From positions 186,001 to 250,000 of the forward strand of contig NZ_JACFQG010000001.1 of the NCBI RefSeq assembly GCF_016101585.1: a stretch of DNA of 64,000 bases, read 5' to 3'. This document shows, one piece after another, positions 54,511 to 63,314 of this stretch (the first letter of the stretch is position 1; each line of letters opens with the position of its first letter). The translations under genes were made by a program, and so were the position numbers. The notes beneath the pieces are model-generated. The model was not told where the DNA came from. It was given only the letters and a program-made list of their open reading frames with translations, and ran no database searches. Source of the DNA: Bifidobacterium polysaccharolyticum (GTDB lineage: Bacteria > Actinomycetota > Actinomycetes > Actinomycetales > Bifidobacteriaceae).

Positions 54511-55559
54511 CTGCGCTCGTCCAAGACAAGAACAATCCGACCGTGGTCGGTCTGGATCCGCGACCGGAACTGCTGCCCAGCCAGCTGATCGAACAGGCCA
54601 GACAGCGCGCAGCCGGGAGCATGGCTCAGATGGGCCTGGACCCCAAGGACCTGCAGCAGACCCAGGGCGAACAGGCTCAGGCTGTCTGGGCGGACCACCT
54701 GGCCAGGGCTTATCTGCGCTTTAACCTGGCCATCCTGGAAGGCGTGGCCGACCTGGTGCCTGCAGTCAAGCCTCAGATTGCCATGTACGAGGCACTGGGA
54801 CCTTGGGGTATCAGAGCCTACACCGGCACCTGCCGAGCCGCAGCCGACCGTGGCCTCTATGTCATCGGGGATGTCAAGCGTGGTGACATCGGCTCCACGG
54901 CTGAGGCCTACGCCGCCCACCTGGACGGGCTCCCTCTACCCTTCACTCCAGGGCAGACGATCGACGGGCCGGCCCACAGTGGCGGGAGATTCCCCTGGTA
55001 CGAGGATGCCCTGACCATCAATGTCTACCTGGGCTCCGACGGGGTGGAACCCTTCATGCAGGCTGCCGAGCACATCCAGGGCGACTTATTCGCCCTGGTG
55101 CGCACCTCCAATCCCTCGGGCAGCCAAATCCAGGAACTGGGACTGGACCCGGCCTCAGGCGGCGGAACCATCTATCAGCGCCTGGGCGATCTGGTGGAAT
55201 CATGGGGGCAATCCTCAATCGGAGAATCGGGTTACTCCAGGCTTGGTGCTGTGGTCGGCGGTACCCATCCTGAGGATGGCGCCCTTCTGCGGCAGGCCAT
55301 GCCCCACACCTTTTTCCTGGTCCCCGGTTACGGAGCGCAAGGCGGTTCAGCGGCCGACGTGGCGCCCATGTTCGACCAGTCCGGCGGCGGCGCTGTGGTC
55401 AACTCCTCTCGGGGAATCATCGCAGCCTGGCGGAAGGATCCGGACTACAGCCCGCGGCTCAGCATTCAGGCGGCCCTGGGCATGGTCACCCGCGATGCCC
55501 GCCAAGCTGCGCAGGCTATGAAGGACGATCTCAATCAGGCGATCAAGGAGGCCCGATGA
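54498..55559 (+). CDS. pyrF: Orotidine 5'-phosphate decarboxylase PyrF (long actinobacterial type)
   Basis: About 353 residues from the ATG at 54498 inside the pyrC end. Motifs: PTVVGLDPRPELLP, AVKPQIAMYEALG and the catalytic Lys/Asp block VIGDVKRGDIGSTAEAYAA. Then LFALVRTSNPSG and FLVPGYGAQGG for the phosphate site. This is the larger subfamily found in actinobacteria, here with an expanded N-terminal segment (AAGSMAQMGLDPKDLQQTQG). It makes UMP from OMP. It overlaps pyrK by 4 bp. Confidence 0.93.
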   Translation: MDRLTALVQDKNNPTVVGLDPRPELLPSQLIEQARQRAAGSMAQMGLDPKDLQQTQGEQAQAVWADHLARAYLRFNLAILEGVADLVPAVKPQIAMYEALGPWGIRAYTGTCRAAADRGLYVIGDVKRGDIGSTAEAYAAHLDGLPLPFTPGQTIDGPAHSGGRFPWYEDALTINVYLGSDGVEPFMQAAEHIQGDLFALVRTSNPSGSQIQELGLDPASGGGTIYQRLGDLVESWGQSSIGESGYSRLGAVVGGTHPEDGALLRQAMPHTFFLVPGYGAQGGSAADVAPMFDQSGGGAVVNSSRGIIAAWRKDPDYSPRLSIQAALGMVTRDARQAAQAMKDDLNQAIKEAR

Positions 55560-56401
55560 AAACCAACCTCTTTATATCCACCAGTCGGGTGGAAGAACAG
55601 GCCGAACGGGCAGGTCGGCTGCCTGGACGGCGTACTGCCCAGGTCACCGGCATGGAGCCCCTGGACCGGCAGGTCTGGCGAATGACCATCCGCGACCCTT
55701 ACCTGGCCGCCCACGCCCCTGCAGGAGCCTTCATCAACCTTTACTCTGCAGACCGCATGACCATGATGCCCAGACCCTTCGGCATCAGCCGGGTTCTGGC
55801 GGGCGAGCAGATCGAGATTATCTTCGCCGTAGTCGGCCAGGGGACCAATGAATTCTCCCGCCTGCAACCGGGCATGGCTGTGGATCTGCTGGGGCCCCTG
55901 GGCCATGGCTTCGACCTGGAGAAGCCCGCAGACTATCTGTTGGTAGGCGGCGGCTTGGGTGTTCCTCCGCTGATCCGCGCAGCCCAATGCCTCCACGGCC
56001 GGTCCGGTGTGCGCACCACCGCCCTGCTGGGCTACCGGGACCATCGGTTCGCTGATGCCATCATGGGCTCGCTGACCGACCGGCTGGAGTCCATCGACAA
56101 TGCTTCCGGGGATGTCATAACCCTCTTGGATCGGGTTCGCGGCGACATCGATACCGAACGGACCATGATCCTGACCTGCGGACCCTTGCCCATGATGCGG
56201 GCCGTGGCCGCCTGGGCCCGCAAGACCGGCCTGCCCGCCCAGTGCTGCATGGAGTCCCGGATGGGTTGTGGCTATGGTACCTGTGTGGCCTGCGTGGTCG
56301 ATACCGTTGACGGCAGGCTCAAGGTCTGCAAGGACGGCCCGGTCTTCGCTGCCGATCGTCTTATCTGGGATGCAGAAGGAAGCAAGGAGATGCCGCGATG
56401 A
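55556..56401 (+). CDS. pyrK: Dihydroorotate dehydrogenase electron-transfer subunit PyrK
   Basis: 281 residues. An FAD domain of the ferredoxin-reductase type (MMPRPFGISRVL, YLLVGGGLGVPPLIRAA) and an NAD region with MILTCGPLPMMRAVA. The C-terminal 2Fe-2S cysteines lie in CCMESRMGCGYGTCVACVV and VCKDGPVF. It couples class 1B PyrD to NAD+. It overlaps both pyrF and pyrD by 4 bp. Confidence 0.94.
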   Translation: MKTNLFISTSRVEEQAERAGRLPGRRTAQVTGMEPLDRQVWRMTIRDPYLAAHAPAGAFINLYSADRMTMMPRPFGISRVLAGEQIEIIFAVVGQGTNEFSRLQPGMAVDLLGPLGHGFDLEKPADYLLVGGGLGVPPLIRAAQCLHGRSGVRTTALLGYRDHRFADAIMGSLTDRLESIDNASGDVITLLDRVRGDIDTERTMILTCGPLPMMRAVAAWARKTGLPAQCCMESRMGCGYGTCVACVVDTVDGRLKVCKDGPVFAADRLIWDAEGSKEMPR

Positions 56402-57369
56402 GCCAGCAGATAATCGCAGAGATGCAGACGGCCATAGCCATGGATCCTCTGGAACCGCACGTCTGGCGGCATGGCACTGTTGTGGCCGGCACGCCTTGGA
56501 AGAACCCGGTGGGTACCGCCTCGGGCACCTTCAACCTGGATGCCTGCGGGGGTTATTACGACGTCTCCCAGATGGGCGCCATTTCCACCAAGGGGGTTTC
56601 GCCGGTTCCCTGGGAAGGCAACCCAACGCCCAGGACCGCCGAAAGCCCAGCCGGCATGGTCAACTCTGTGGGACTGCAGAACCCGGGCGTGGACCATTAC
56701 CTGGTGGACGAACTGCCCAGGCTCAAGGCCCTGGGAGCCACCGTGGTCACCAACGTGGCCGGCCACAGCGATGAGGACTACGCCATCGTTGTGCAACGGC
56801 TGGCAGACTCCCCGGCGGATATGTTGGAGATCAACGTCTCCTGCCCCAACGTCTCACATGGAGGGATGTCCGTAGGCACTGATGCCAAGGCTCTGAATCG
56901 GTTGATCACCCGGCTGCGGGGTCTGACCGACAAGCCCATGGTGGTCAAGCTGACCCCCAACGTCACGGACATTGTGGAGGTGGCCCGAGCGGCCGTTGAT
57001 GGGGGAGCAGATGCCCTCAGCCTGATTAATACCCTGGTGGGCATGCGCATCGACATCAATACGGGCAAACCCATCCTGGCCCAAGGCACCGGTGGTGTCT
57101 CAGGCCCCTGCATCCTGCCAATCGCTTTGTCCTTCGTCTGGCGGGTGCGCCAGGCTTTGCCCGACATTCCCATCATCGGCATCGGAGGAATCGACTCGGG
57201 ACGCACGGCCTTGGAATTCCTCTATGCGGGGGCCAACGCCGTGGAGGTGGGGGCTGCGGCCCTGGTGGACCCTGTGGCGCCCATGAGGGTGGCCCGCGAA
57301 CTGGATGATCTTTTAGACGAGCGGCCCGATCTGGCCGAATTGCTCAAGAAAGGGAAGTGCTGGCGATGA
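56398..57369 (+). CDS. pyrD: Dihydroorotate dehydrogenase PyrD, class 1B catalytic subunit
   Basis: 323 residues. FMN barrel with [39 protein letters not shown], the catalytic-cysteine loop [22 protein letters not shown], and the FMN phosphate motif [19 protein letters not shown]. The Cys base and adjacent pyrK identify the cytosolic NAD-linked 1B class, not the membrane-bound class 2 enzyme of mycobacteria. It overlaps pyrE by 4 bp. Confidence 0.95.
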   Translation: MSQQIIAEMQTAIAMDPLEPHVWRHGTVVAGTPWKNPVGTASGTFNLDACGGYYDVSQMGAISTKGVSPVPWEGNPTPRTAESPAGMVNSVGLQNPGVDHYLVDELPRLKALGATVVTNVAGHSDEDYAIVVQRLADSPADMLEINVSCPNVSHGGMSVGTDAKALNRLITRLRGLTDKPMVVKLTPNVTDIVEVARAAVDGGADALSLINTLVGMRIDINTGKPILAQGTGGVSGPCILPIALSFVWRVRQALPDIPIIGIGGIDSGRTALEFLYAGANAVEVGAAALVDPVAPMRVARELDDLLDERPDLAELLKKGKCWR

Positions 57370-58112
57370 GCGCAACCGCTGCGGAAAACAACGACCATGA
57401 CGGGGATGCCCTGGAACAGACCCGCCGCATCCAGGAGGGTTTCACCAGCTTCCTGCTGCAGAGCGGAGCGCTCAAGTTTGGTGACTTCACCCTGAAGTCA
57501 GGGCGGCGCTCGCCCTACTTCATCAACGCCGGGGCCTTCAATGACGGACGGCTGATTGCCCTACTGGGGGAGTTTTACGCCCGGACCATTGTGCAGGCTG
57601 TGAAGCAGGGGACACTGCCCGCAGACATCGATACGGTATTCGGCCCGGCCTACAAGGGAATTCCCCTGGCCGTCTCCACCGCCATAGCGCTGAGCGGGGC
57701 GCACGGCATGCCGGTCGGCTACACCTTTGACCGCAAGGAGGTCAAGGACCATGGCGATGGAGGCCTCATGGTCGGCACCCAGCTCAGGGATGGCATGAGG
57801 GTGCTGCTGGTGGATGATGTCATGACCGCCGGGACCGCGGTCCGACAGGTGGTGCCCAAGATCATGTCCCAGGCCAAGGTGACCATCGTCGGTCTAGTGC
57901 TCTCCGTGGACCGAATGGAGCGCACCGGACAGGGCCAAGGCTCGGCCGTGGAGTCAATCATGGACGAGTTCCACTTCCCGGTCATCAGCATCGTCAACGT
58001 CCGCCAGATCTTTGGCGCGGCCGCCTCTATGAAGGGTCCGGACGGGTCGCCCATTCTGGACCAGCGCACGGCTGATGCCGCCAGGAACTATCTGGCGCGC
58101 TACGGTGCTTGA
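57366..58112 (+). CDS. pyrE: Orotate phosphoribosyltransferase PyrE
   Basis: About 248 residues from the ATG at 57366, overlapping the pyrD stop. Motifs: [19 protein letters not shown] (orotate site), [27 protein letters not shown] (flexible catalytic loop) and the PRPP motif [14 protein letters not shown]. It joins orotate to PRPP. Last gene of the operon. An N-terminal stretch of about 20 polar residues precedes the domain. Confidence 0.95.
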   Translation: MSATAAENNDHDGDALEQTRRIQEGFTSFLLQSGALKFGDFTLKSGRRSPYFINAGAFNDGRLIALLGEFYARTIVQAVKQGTLPADIDTVFGPAYKGIPLAVSTAIALSGAHGMPVGYTFDRKEVKDHGDGGLMVGTQLRDGMRVLLVDDVMTAGTAVRQVVPKIMSQAKVTIVGLVLSVDRMERTGQGQGSAVESIMDEFHFPVISIVNVRQIFGAAASMKGPDGSPILDQRTADAARNYLARYGA

Positions 58113-58143
58113 GCAAATGCCTGGCTCATGTCGATATGTTGAT

Positions 58144-58170
58144 TGTGCGTGCAGGCCACATTGACGCACA
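58144..58170 (+). terminator. Possible terminator of the pyr operon
   Basis: A 7-bp inverted repeat, TGTGCGT/ACGCACA, with a 13-nt loop is followed by TTCTTC. A second small hairpin (GGTCAT/ATGACC, 58181-58200) follows. Neither has a clean T-run. Confidence 0.4.
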
Positions 58171-58268
58171 TTCTTCGAATGGTCATTCTGTCGGATGACC
58201 CTCGTGTAGATTGGTAAAGGTCCGACGGGCACGCCGACGGATCATCATCGCAAGGAAGGCCATGGATC

Positions 58269-59384
58269 ATGACGAAACCGCTGGAGCAGAATGGTCATGA
58301 GGAACCGGACCAGACTGAGGTCGACGAAGTGAATGCCGCTCCTCAGGCGAATTCAGAGGAGACGGCCAAGCCTGCCGTTTCTGACACAGCAACTAGTGCA
58401 GAGAAATCTTCGGATGAGGCAGAACCTGCTGATGAGCGTCCTTCGACTGTTGAGGAACCGGAAGAGACAGGCCGGCCTGCGCAGCGGTCTCGGAGGCTAC
58501 CGCTAATACTGGTTGCGATTGCTCTTGTGCTGGTGCTTGTAGCCGGCTTCTACATGCTGTGGACTAACCGTTCAGGAGACGACCAGTCAGCCCAAAAGCC
58601 TTCCTCGAAGGTATCGACCACCCAAGTCAGCAAGGGCCCCACTGGGGATGCCAAGGCCTACAAGGCACTGCAAGCGGTCACCGTCAAGCCGTCAGTTGCC
58701 GACGACCAGGGAGGGCTGACCGTTTCAGCTAAGGGAGTCGGCAGCAAGAAGAAGGTTGCTGATGTGCCTACCCTTGAGATCTTCATGGATCCCATGTGTC
58801 CATGGTGCGGCAAGGTGGGCCGGGTCATCGATCCCCAGCTGCAGCGCATGATCAGCGCAGGCCAGATCAACGTCACCTACAACTTTTTGAACTTCCTTGA
58901 TTCGGCCTCCAGTGACCAGTACTCCAGCCGCGTGGACAACGCCTTGGCTATGGTGGCCCAGGAGGATCCGGATCATCTGCCGGCCTTCGCCGCCGCCATC
59001 TTTGCTGCCGACTTCCAGCCCAATGAAAGCTCCTATCAGGCCGTCTCCGACGCGCGCCTGGCCGACCAGGCCGTAGGGGCGGGCGTGCCCAGGTCCCTGG
59101 CAGACCGTTTTGCCCAGGGCACCTACAGACCATGGGTGGACAAGGTCAACGCCTATGCCATCACCCGCAAGGACGCCAAGGATGCCAAAGGAGAGTTCTC
59201 GACCCCCACCATCATGATCAACGGCAAAGTCTGGGACCTGACCGCAGCTGCAAAGAGCCAGGGAGGCCTGGAACATCTGGACCGGGCCCTGCTCAAAGCC
59301 CTGGGACTGAAATCGCAGGATGTGGGTCACCAAGGGAAGATGCCATCCATCGGAGCCCAAGGAACAGCGATGAAAGCAGAATAA
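58269..59384 (+). CDS. Membrane-anchored DsbA-like thioredoxin-fold protein
   Basis: 371 residues. A long acidic cytoplasmic N-terminus (about 1-72) ends in RSRR, then one membrane helix (about 78-98, LILVAIALVLVLVAGFYMLW) and an extracytoplasmic DsbA/DSBA-like domain. Its active site is MCPWCGK (Cys177, Cys180), and the cis-Pro loop is STPTIMINGK. It would act as a thiol-disulfide oxidoreductase on secreted proteins; a cytoplasmic-membrane partner such as VKOR or DsbB is not in the window. The Glu/Asp/Ala-rich tail inside the cell is unusual. GGAAGG is upstream of the ATG. Confidence 0.83.
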   Translation: MTKPLEQNGHEEPDQTEVDEVNAAPQANSEETAKPAVSDTATSAEKSSDEAEPADERPSTVEEPEETGRPAQRSRRLPLILVAIALVLVLVAGFYMLWTNRSGDDQSAQKPSSKVSTTQVSKGPTGDAKAYKALQAVTVKPSVADDQGGLTVSAKGVGSKKKVADVPTLEIFMDPMCPWCGKVGRVIDPQLQRMISAGQINVTYNFLNFLDSASSDQYSSRVDNALAMVAQEDPDHLPAFAAAIFAADFQPNESSYQAVSDARLADQAVGAGVPRSLADRFAQGTYRPWVDKVNAYAITRKDAKDAKGEFSTPTIMINGKVWDLTAAAKSQGGLEHLDRALLKALGLKSQDVGHQGKMPSIGAQGTAMKAE

Positions 59385-59493
59385 GCGGCAACTGCTAAGC
59401 GCCTATGATCTGTGGCAAAAATTAAGGATCGCCATTATTCGATCAGTCGTTTGCGTTTAGCCTTTGTCGGTTCGGCTGTTGCTCGCTTGACTG

Positions 59494-60432
59494 TTACTTG
59501 CCTGACTCCTGCTCGATCAGCGAATATCCGTGGTTGGACACCACCTGGCGTAGCTTGTCCAAGTAGAGTTCGGCGGCATGGGACAGCTTGGTCCGGCTAT
59601 TGACGATCCAGCCCAAAAGCATGGATTCATCCGACTCCAGGGGGACACTGACGATCTTCTCGTTGTTCAGGTCCTCGTTGTCGATGCCAGTGCAGACCGT
59701 GTAGGCGTTGAGCCCGACGATGAAGTTGAGCATTGTGGCCCGGTCGCTCACGGTGATTTGCTTGGGGGAGTAGTCGGGCCAGACTGCCTCCTCTGCAAAA
59801 TAGAAGGAACCCTCCTCGCCCTGCTCATACTGCAGGAAGGGGTAGGGCTCCAAGTCCTTCATGGTCACCATGGCCCGATCAGCCAAGGGGTTGGTCCGGG
59901 CGATAAAGACATGCAGATCTGCACGGAAGAGGGGATGGAAGTCCAGGTGTTTCTCACGAAGCATCTTGGACAGGACCCGTTTGTTGAAGTCGGACTCGTA
60001 GATGATGCCTATCTCGGACTGAAGAGTGGCCACCTGGTCAATGATGTCCCTGGTGCGCGTCTCTCGTATGGTGAATTCGTACTCATCCGAATCGATGGAG
60101 TTGATCATCTCCACGAAAGCTTCCACAGCGAACATGTAGTGCTGGGTTGAAACCCGGCAGAGCTGCTTGCGGGGCCTGACCTGCCGGTAGCGGGCCTCCA
60201 GCAGGTCGGTCTGATCCAGAATCTGCCTGGCATAGGTAAGGAATTCCGCCCCGTCTACTGTCAGAGCAATCCCCTGGGAGTGGCGGGTGAAGATTTCGAT
60301 GCCCAACTCGTTTTCCAGCTCCTTGACCGATGAGCTCAGAGCCGGCTGGGAGATGTAGAGCTCGTGCGAGGCCTCGTTCATGGAGCCGCATTCGACAATC
60401 TTGACGATGTAGCGCAGTTGGAGCAGTGTCAT
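59494..60432 (-). CDS. LysR-family transcriptional regulator
   Basis: 312 residues. The HTH spans about 3-62 (LRYIVKIVECGSMNEASHEL, YISQPALSSSVKELENELG). The effector domain follows, with IGIIYESDFNKRVLSKML and YPFLQYEQGEEGSFYF. It lies 24 bp after the phosphoglycerate mutase on the same strand, so it may be cotranscribed. Neither its ligand nor its targets can be read from the sequence. The adjacent DsbA-like gene is convergent, so it is not the usual divergent LysR target. Confidence 0.87.
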   Translation of the reverse strand: MTLLQLRYIVKIVECGSMNEASHELYISQPALSSSVKELENELGIEIFTRHSQGIALTVDGAEFLTYARQILDQTDLLEARYRQVRPRKQLCRVSTQHYMFAVEAFVEMINSIDSDEYEFTIRETRTRDIIDQVATLQSEIGIIYESDFNKRVLSKMLREKHLDFHPLFRADLHVFIARTNPLADRAMVTMKDLEPYPFLQYEQGEEGSFYFAEEAVWPDYSPKQITVSDRATMLNFIVGLNAYTVCTGIDNEDLNNEKIVSVPLESDESMLLGWIVNSRTKLSHAAELYLDKLRQVVSNHGYSLIEQESGK

Positions 60433-60456
60433 GTAAGCAAATCTATACCCAAGTCT

Positions 60457-61239
60457 CTATCGGCCCAGGGCCGCGGTTTCAGCTATGCCCCGGTTCGCAG
60501 CCTTCTGATCAAGATAGCGACCCGGACCCATGACTTGAAGATTGCCATCTTCGTCGGTCTTGAAGTTGTAGACCATAGGAACGCCCGTGGGCACGTTGAT
60601 GGACCGGATGTCCTTGTCGTCAACGTCTTCAAGGACCTTGATCAGGCTCCGAACTACGGAACCATGGGTGACGATGAGCACAGTCCGACCTTGGGCCAGG
60701 TTGGGGGCTATCCGGCTTCGCCAGTAGGGATGCAGACGGAGCAGCAGATCCTTGAGGCACTCGGCGCGGATCTCGGCCGGATTCTGGCCGTCCAGCCCGT
60801 CGCCCATGGCAGGGTAATAGCGTGGATCCGGTCCCTGAAAGTATGGTGAATCGGTTTCGATGGCAGGCGGCCTAACATCGTAGGAACGTCGGTAAATGTC
60901 GAATTGCTGCTGACCATAGCGTTCCAGCATGGCCGGTCGCGTCTGTCCCTGGAATGCACCATAGTGGCGCTCGTTCAGCCGCCAGGTGCGCTCTACCGGA
61001 ATCCAGGCCCGATCAACCAGATCCAGCACCGTGTTGGCAGTGACGATGCTGCGGGTCAGCAGAGAGGTGAAGACCAGGTCGGGCAACAGGCCTGATTCCT
61101 TGAGCAGCTGTCCGGCATGACGGGCCTGTTGCAGTCCGCGATCCGTCAGGGGCACGTCCACCCAACCGGCGAAACGGTTGACCGACTTCTGAGTCCAGAC
61201 GCTTTCTCCGTGACGCATGACGATGAGCTGCGAGGTCAT
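60457..61239 (-). CDS. gpmA: 2,3-bisphosphoglycerate-dependent phosphoglycerate mutase
   Basis: About 260 residues from ATG 61239 (AAGGAG about 8 nt upstream). Motifs: VMRHGESVWTQKSVNRFAGW (phospho-His), DLVFTSLLTRSIVTA, RTWRLNERHYGAFQG (the ERHYG block specific to dPGM), and the second His in LIVTHGSVVRSLIK. It interconverts 3- and 2-phosphoglycerate in glycolysis. It lies 30 bp after the NAD(P)HX repair gene on the same strand. Confidence 0.95.
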   Translation of the reverse strand: MTSQLIVMRHGESVWTQKSVNRFAGWVDVPLTDRGLQQARHAGQLLKESGLLPDLVFTSLLTRSIVTANTVLDLVDRAWIPVERTWRLNERHYGAFQGQTRPAMLERYGQQQFDIYRRSYDVRPPAIETDSPYFQGPDPRYYPAMGDGLDGQNPAEIRAECLKDLLLRLHPYWRSRIAPNLAQGRTVLIVTHGSVVRSLIKVLEDVDDKDIRSINVPTGVPMVYNFKTDEDGNLQVMGPGRYLDQKAANRGIAETAALGR

Positions 61240-61269
61240 CAAATCAACTCCTTTTCTGATGACGTGTTT

Positions 61270-63177
61270 TTAGAACCAGAGCGAGCTGTTTTCGAAGAAG
61301 AGGGAAGCATCGTCCACTTCCTGGGCGGATTGGTCGATTTGATCAGCAGACTCTGCGGCTCTTGACATGACCAGACCTATAGCCCTGGGCAGAGCATCGG
61401 CCACCTGGCCGGCACGAATCGGCTGCCCCATAAGCCCTAAAGCTATCCCGCGGCCCTCCTGCTGGCTGTCCTGGGCTACCAGATCCGCAAAATCCTGAGG
61501 CTTACGCGGGTCGAAGATCAGCGGTTGCTCCCAGCCGGTCTGTCTGCCCCCGCTGGCCAGAGAACCGGCAAGCCCGTGCACGAAGGCCGCAACAGCTGTT
61601 AGATCCACCATCAGCGTGGCATCATCCTGGATTGGTCCGGCATTTTGTGCCAGCATGGCCCCGATGGTTCCGGAGAGCACGTCTCCTGATCCGGCTGTAG
61701 ACAGCCATGCTGGGCCGAAGCCGGTGGTCATGACGCGGGGACGGTCGGTGCCGTCCTCGCCGACGACCAATGTGATGGCCCCCTTGAGCAGAATGGTGGC
61801 CCCGGTCAGCTGACAGGCTCGGATTGCCCAATGCAGGGGTTCGGCCATGACCTGGTCGCCGTCCACGTTCTCGCCATGCGAGTTGAGTAAGGCTGCCATT
61901 TCGCCAGCATGTGGGGTAAGCACCGTGCGTGGGCCCAGCCGGTCCGGCAGCAGATCCAAAGCACCCGCATCGGCTACTACCGGCGGGTCAGCTGCTGCTT
62001 CATCCTCGTCCAGGTCGGCGGCCTGACGGCTGAGTATATCGGCAATCAGATCACGCTGATCGTCCTGGCCTTGAGGTCCAGATGCCTCCTGTGCTTGCCT
62101 GGCGGGTACACCCGAGCCCAGAACCCAGGATTCAACCCTTCCGCGGCCTAGGACGGTCTCGGGCAGCTCCTGCAGGATCAGGTCGCCCACCTGCTCGGGG
62201 CCGCAGTAACGGATCATGCCCACGTTGCCGTTGGCAGCAGCCTTGCTGGAGAGCAGCCCGGCGCCATGGTAGAGGGCGGATCCGGTGACCAGGCCGACCA
62301 CGCCCCGACTGTACTTGGTGTCATTTACCCGAGGCACTCTCAGGAGACTGGCGCAGTCCTCAGCGCTCATGCAGGAGACGCTGGGGACCAGGGCCGAGGT
62401 GTCAAAACCGAAGTCAACCAGGACGATTCTGCCGCAGACATAGGCGGCCGGGGGCAGCATCAGGCAGGGTTTCATGGCTCCCATGGTCACGGTCACATCT
62501 GCCGGAATGTAGGCACCGGGAAGTGTGCCCTCGTCCACGTCCAAACCGGAGGGGGTATCCACGGCCAGAACCAAGGGCCTATCCTGGCCGGCGGGGTCGT
62601 GCCAGGCTGGTCTGTCGGGCAGACCGCTCTCCACGCCCAGTTCTGCGGCCAGAGCAGCGGGAATGCCGCGCAACGCCCCCTTGAGGCCGATACCCGTCAT
62701 GGCATCGATAATCAGATCCGCCTGTCGGCACAGTTCCAAGGCCTGGTCCATCTCCTCGGATGCTTGGTCCGGTCCGGAGGGGGCCTCGCAACCGGGGATG
62801 GCTGCCTGGGGATCCAGGGCCGTGACCACTCCGCCGGCACGTAGAAGAGCATCCAGCCCACCCTGGTGCAGGCTGCGTCCGGTGGCCACCACAGTCACGT
62901 CGGCCCCGTGCCCGGCCAGGTCAGCTGAGGCATAGAGCCCGTCGCCGCCATTGTTGCCGGCCCCTGCCAGCAGGACGATCCTGGCGCCTGCCGGCTCCAG
63001 TCCAGCCTGGGTCAGCATGACATCGGCCACGGAGGCCAGGGATCCGGCGGCAATGCGCATCAGAGGCACTCCGTCATCCAAAAACGGCTGCTCCAGGGAT
63101 CGGATCATGTCGGCGGAATAGGCGCTGGTGGCCAGGGTCCGCCGGGCTTCGTGGCGTTCATCTGGTGACGGCTTCAT
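61270..63177 (-). CDS. nnr: Bifunctional NAD(P)H-hydrate epimerase / ADP-dependent dehydratase
   Basis: About 635 residues from ATG 63177 (GAGGGG upstream; 15 codons of open frame precede it without a site). The N-terminal YjeF_N epimerase domain (about 15-265) has LLAGAGNNGGDGLYAS and a VLAVDTPSGLDVDEG block. The C-terminal ribokinase-like dehydratase (about 275-600) has VTGSALYHGAGLL, VLTPHAGEMAALLN and the anion-hole/catalytic GSGDVLSGTIGAML. It repairs hydrated NADH and NADPH. An inserted acidic stretch (SGPQGQDDQRD) interrupts the dehydratase half. The tail is Asp/Gln/Glu-rich. Confidence 0.93.
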   Translation of the reverse strand: MKPSPDERHEARRTLATSAYSADMIRSLEQPFLDDGVPLMRIAAGSLASVADVMLTQAGLEPAGARIVLLAGAGNNGGDGLYASADLAGHGADVTVVATGRSLHQGGLDALLRAGGVVTALDPQAAIPGCEAPSGPDQASEEMDQALELCRQADLIIDAMTGIGLKGALRGIPAALAAELGVESGLPDRPAWHDPAGQDRPLVLAVDTPSGLDVDEGTLPGAYIPADVTVTMGAMKPCLMLPPAAYVCGRIVLVDFGFDTSALVPSVSCMSAEDCASLLRVPRVNDTKYSRGVVGLVTGSALYHGAGLLSSKAAANGNVGMIRYCGPEQVGDLILQELPETVLGRGRVESWVLGSGVPARQAQEASGPQGQDDQRDLIADILSRQAADLDEDEAAADPPVVADAGALDLLPDRLGPRTVLTPHAGEMAALLNSHGENVDGDQVMAEPLHWAIRACQLTGATILLKGAITLVVGEDGTDRPRVMTTGFGPAWLSTAGSGDVLSGTIGAMLAQNAGPIQDDATLMVDLTAVAAFVHGLAGSLASGGRQTGWEQPLIFDPRKPQDFADLVAQDSQQEGRGIALGLMGQPIRAGQVADALPRAIGLVMSRAAESADQIDQSAQEVDDASLFFENSSLWF

Positions 63178-63314
63178 GGCATTACACCCCTCATTCAAAA
63201 GGTCCACGTGCGACGGCGGCACGGCCGGCCACGTGCTGGCTCCACTCTATCCGATGGCCATGTCCTGAAAGCGTTATAAGGTCTGCCTATTTACGAGGGC
63301 AGGAAAGGAAATTC

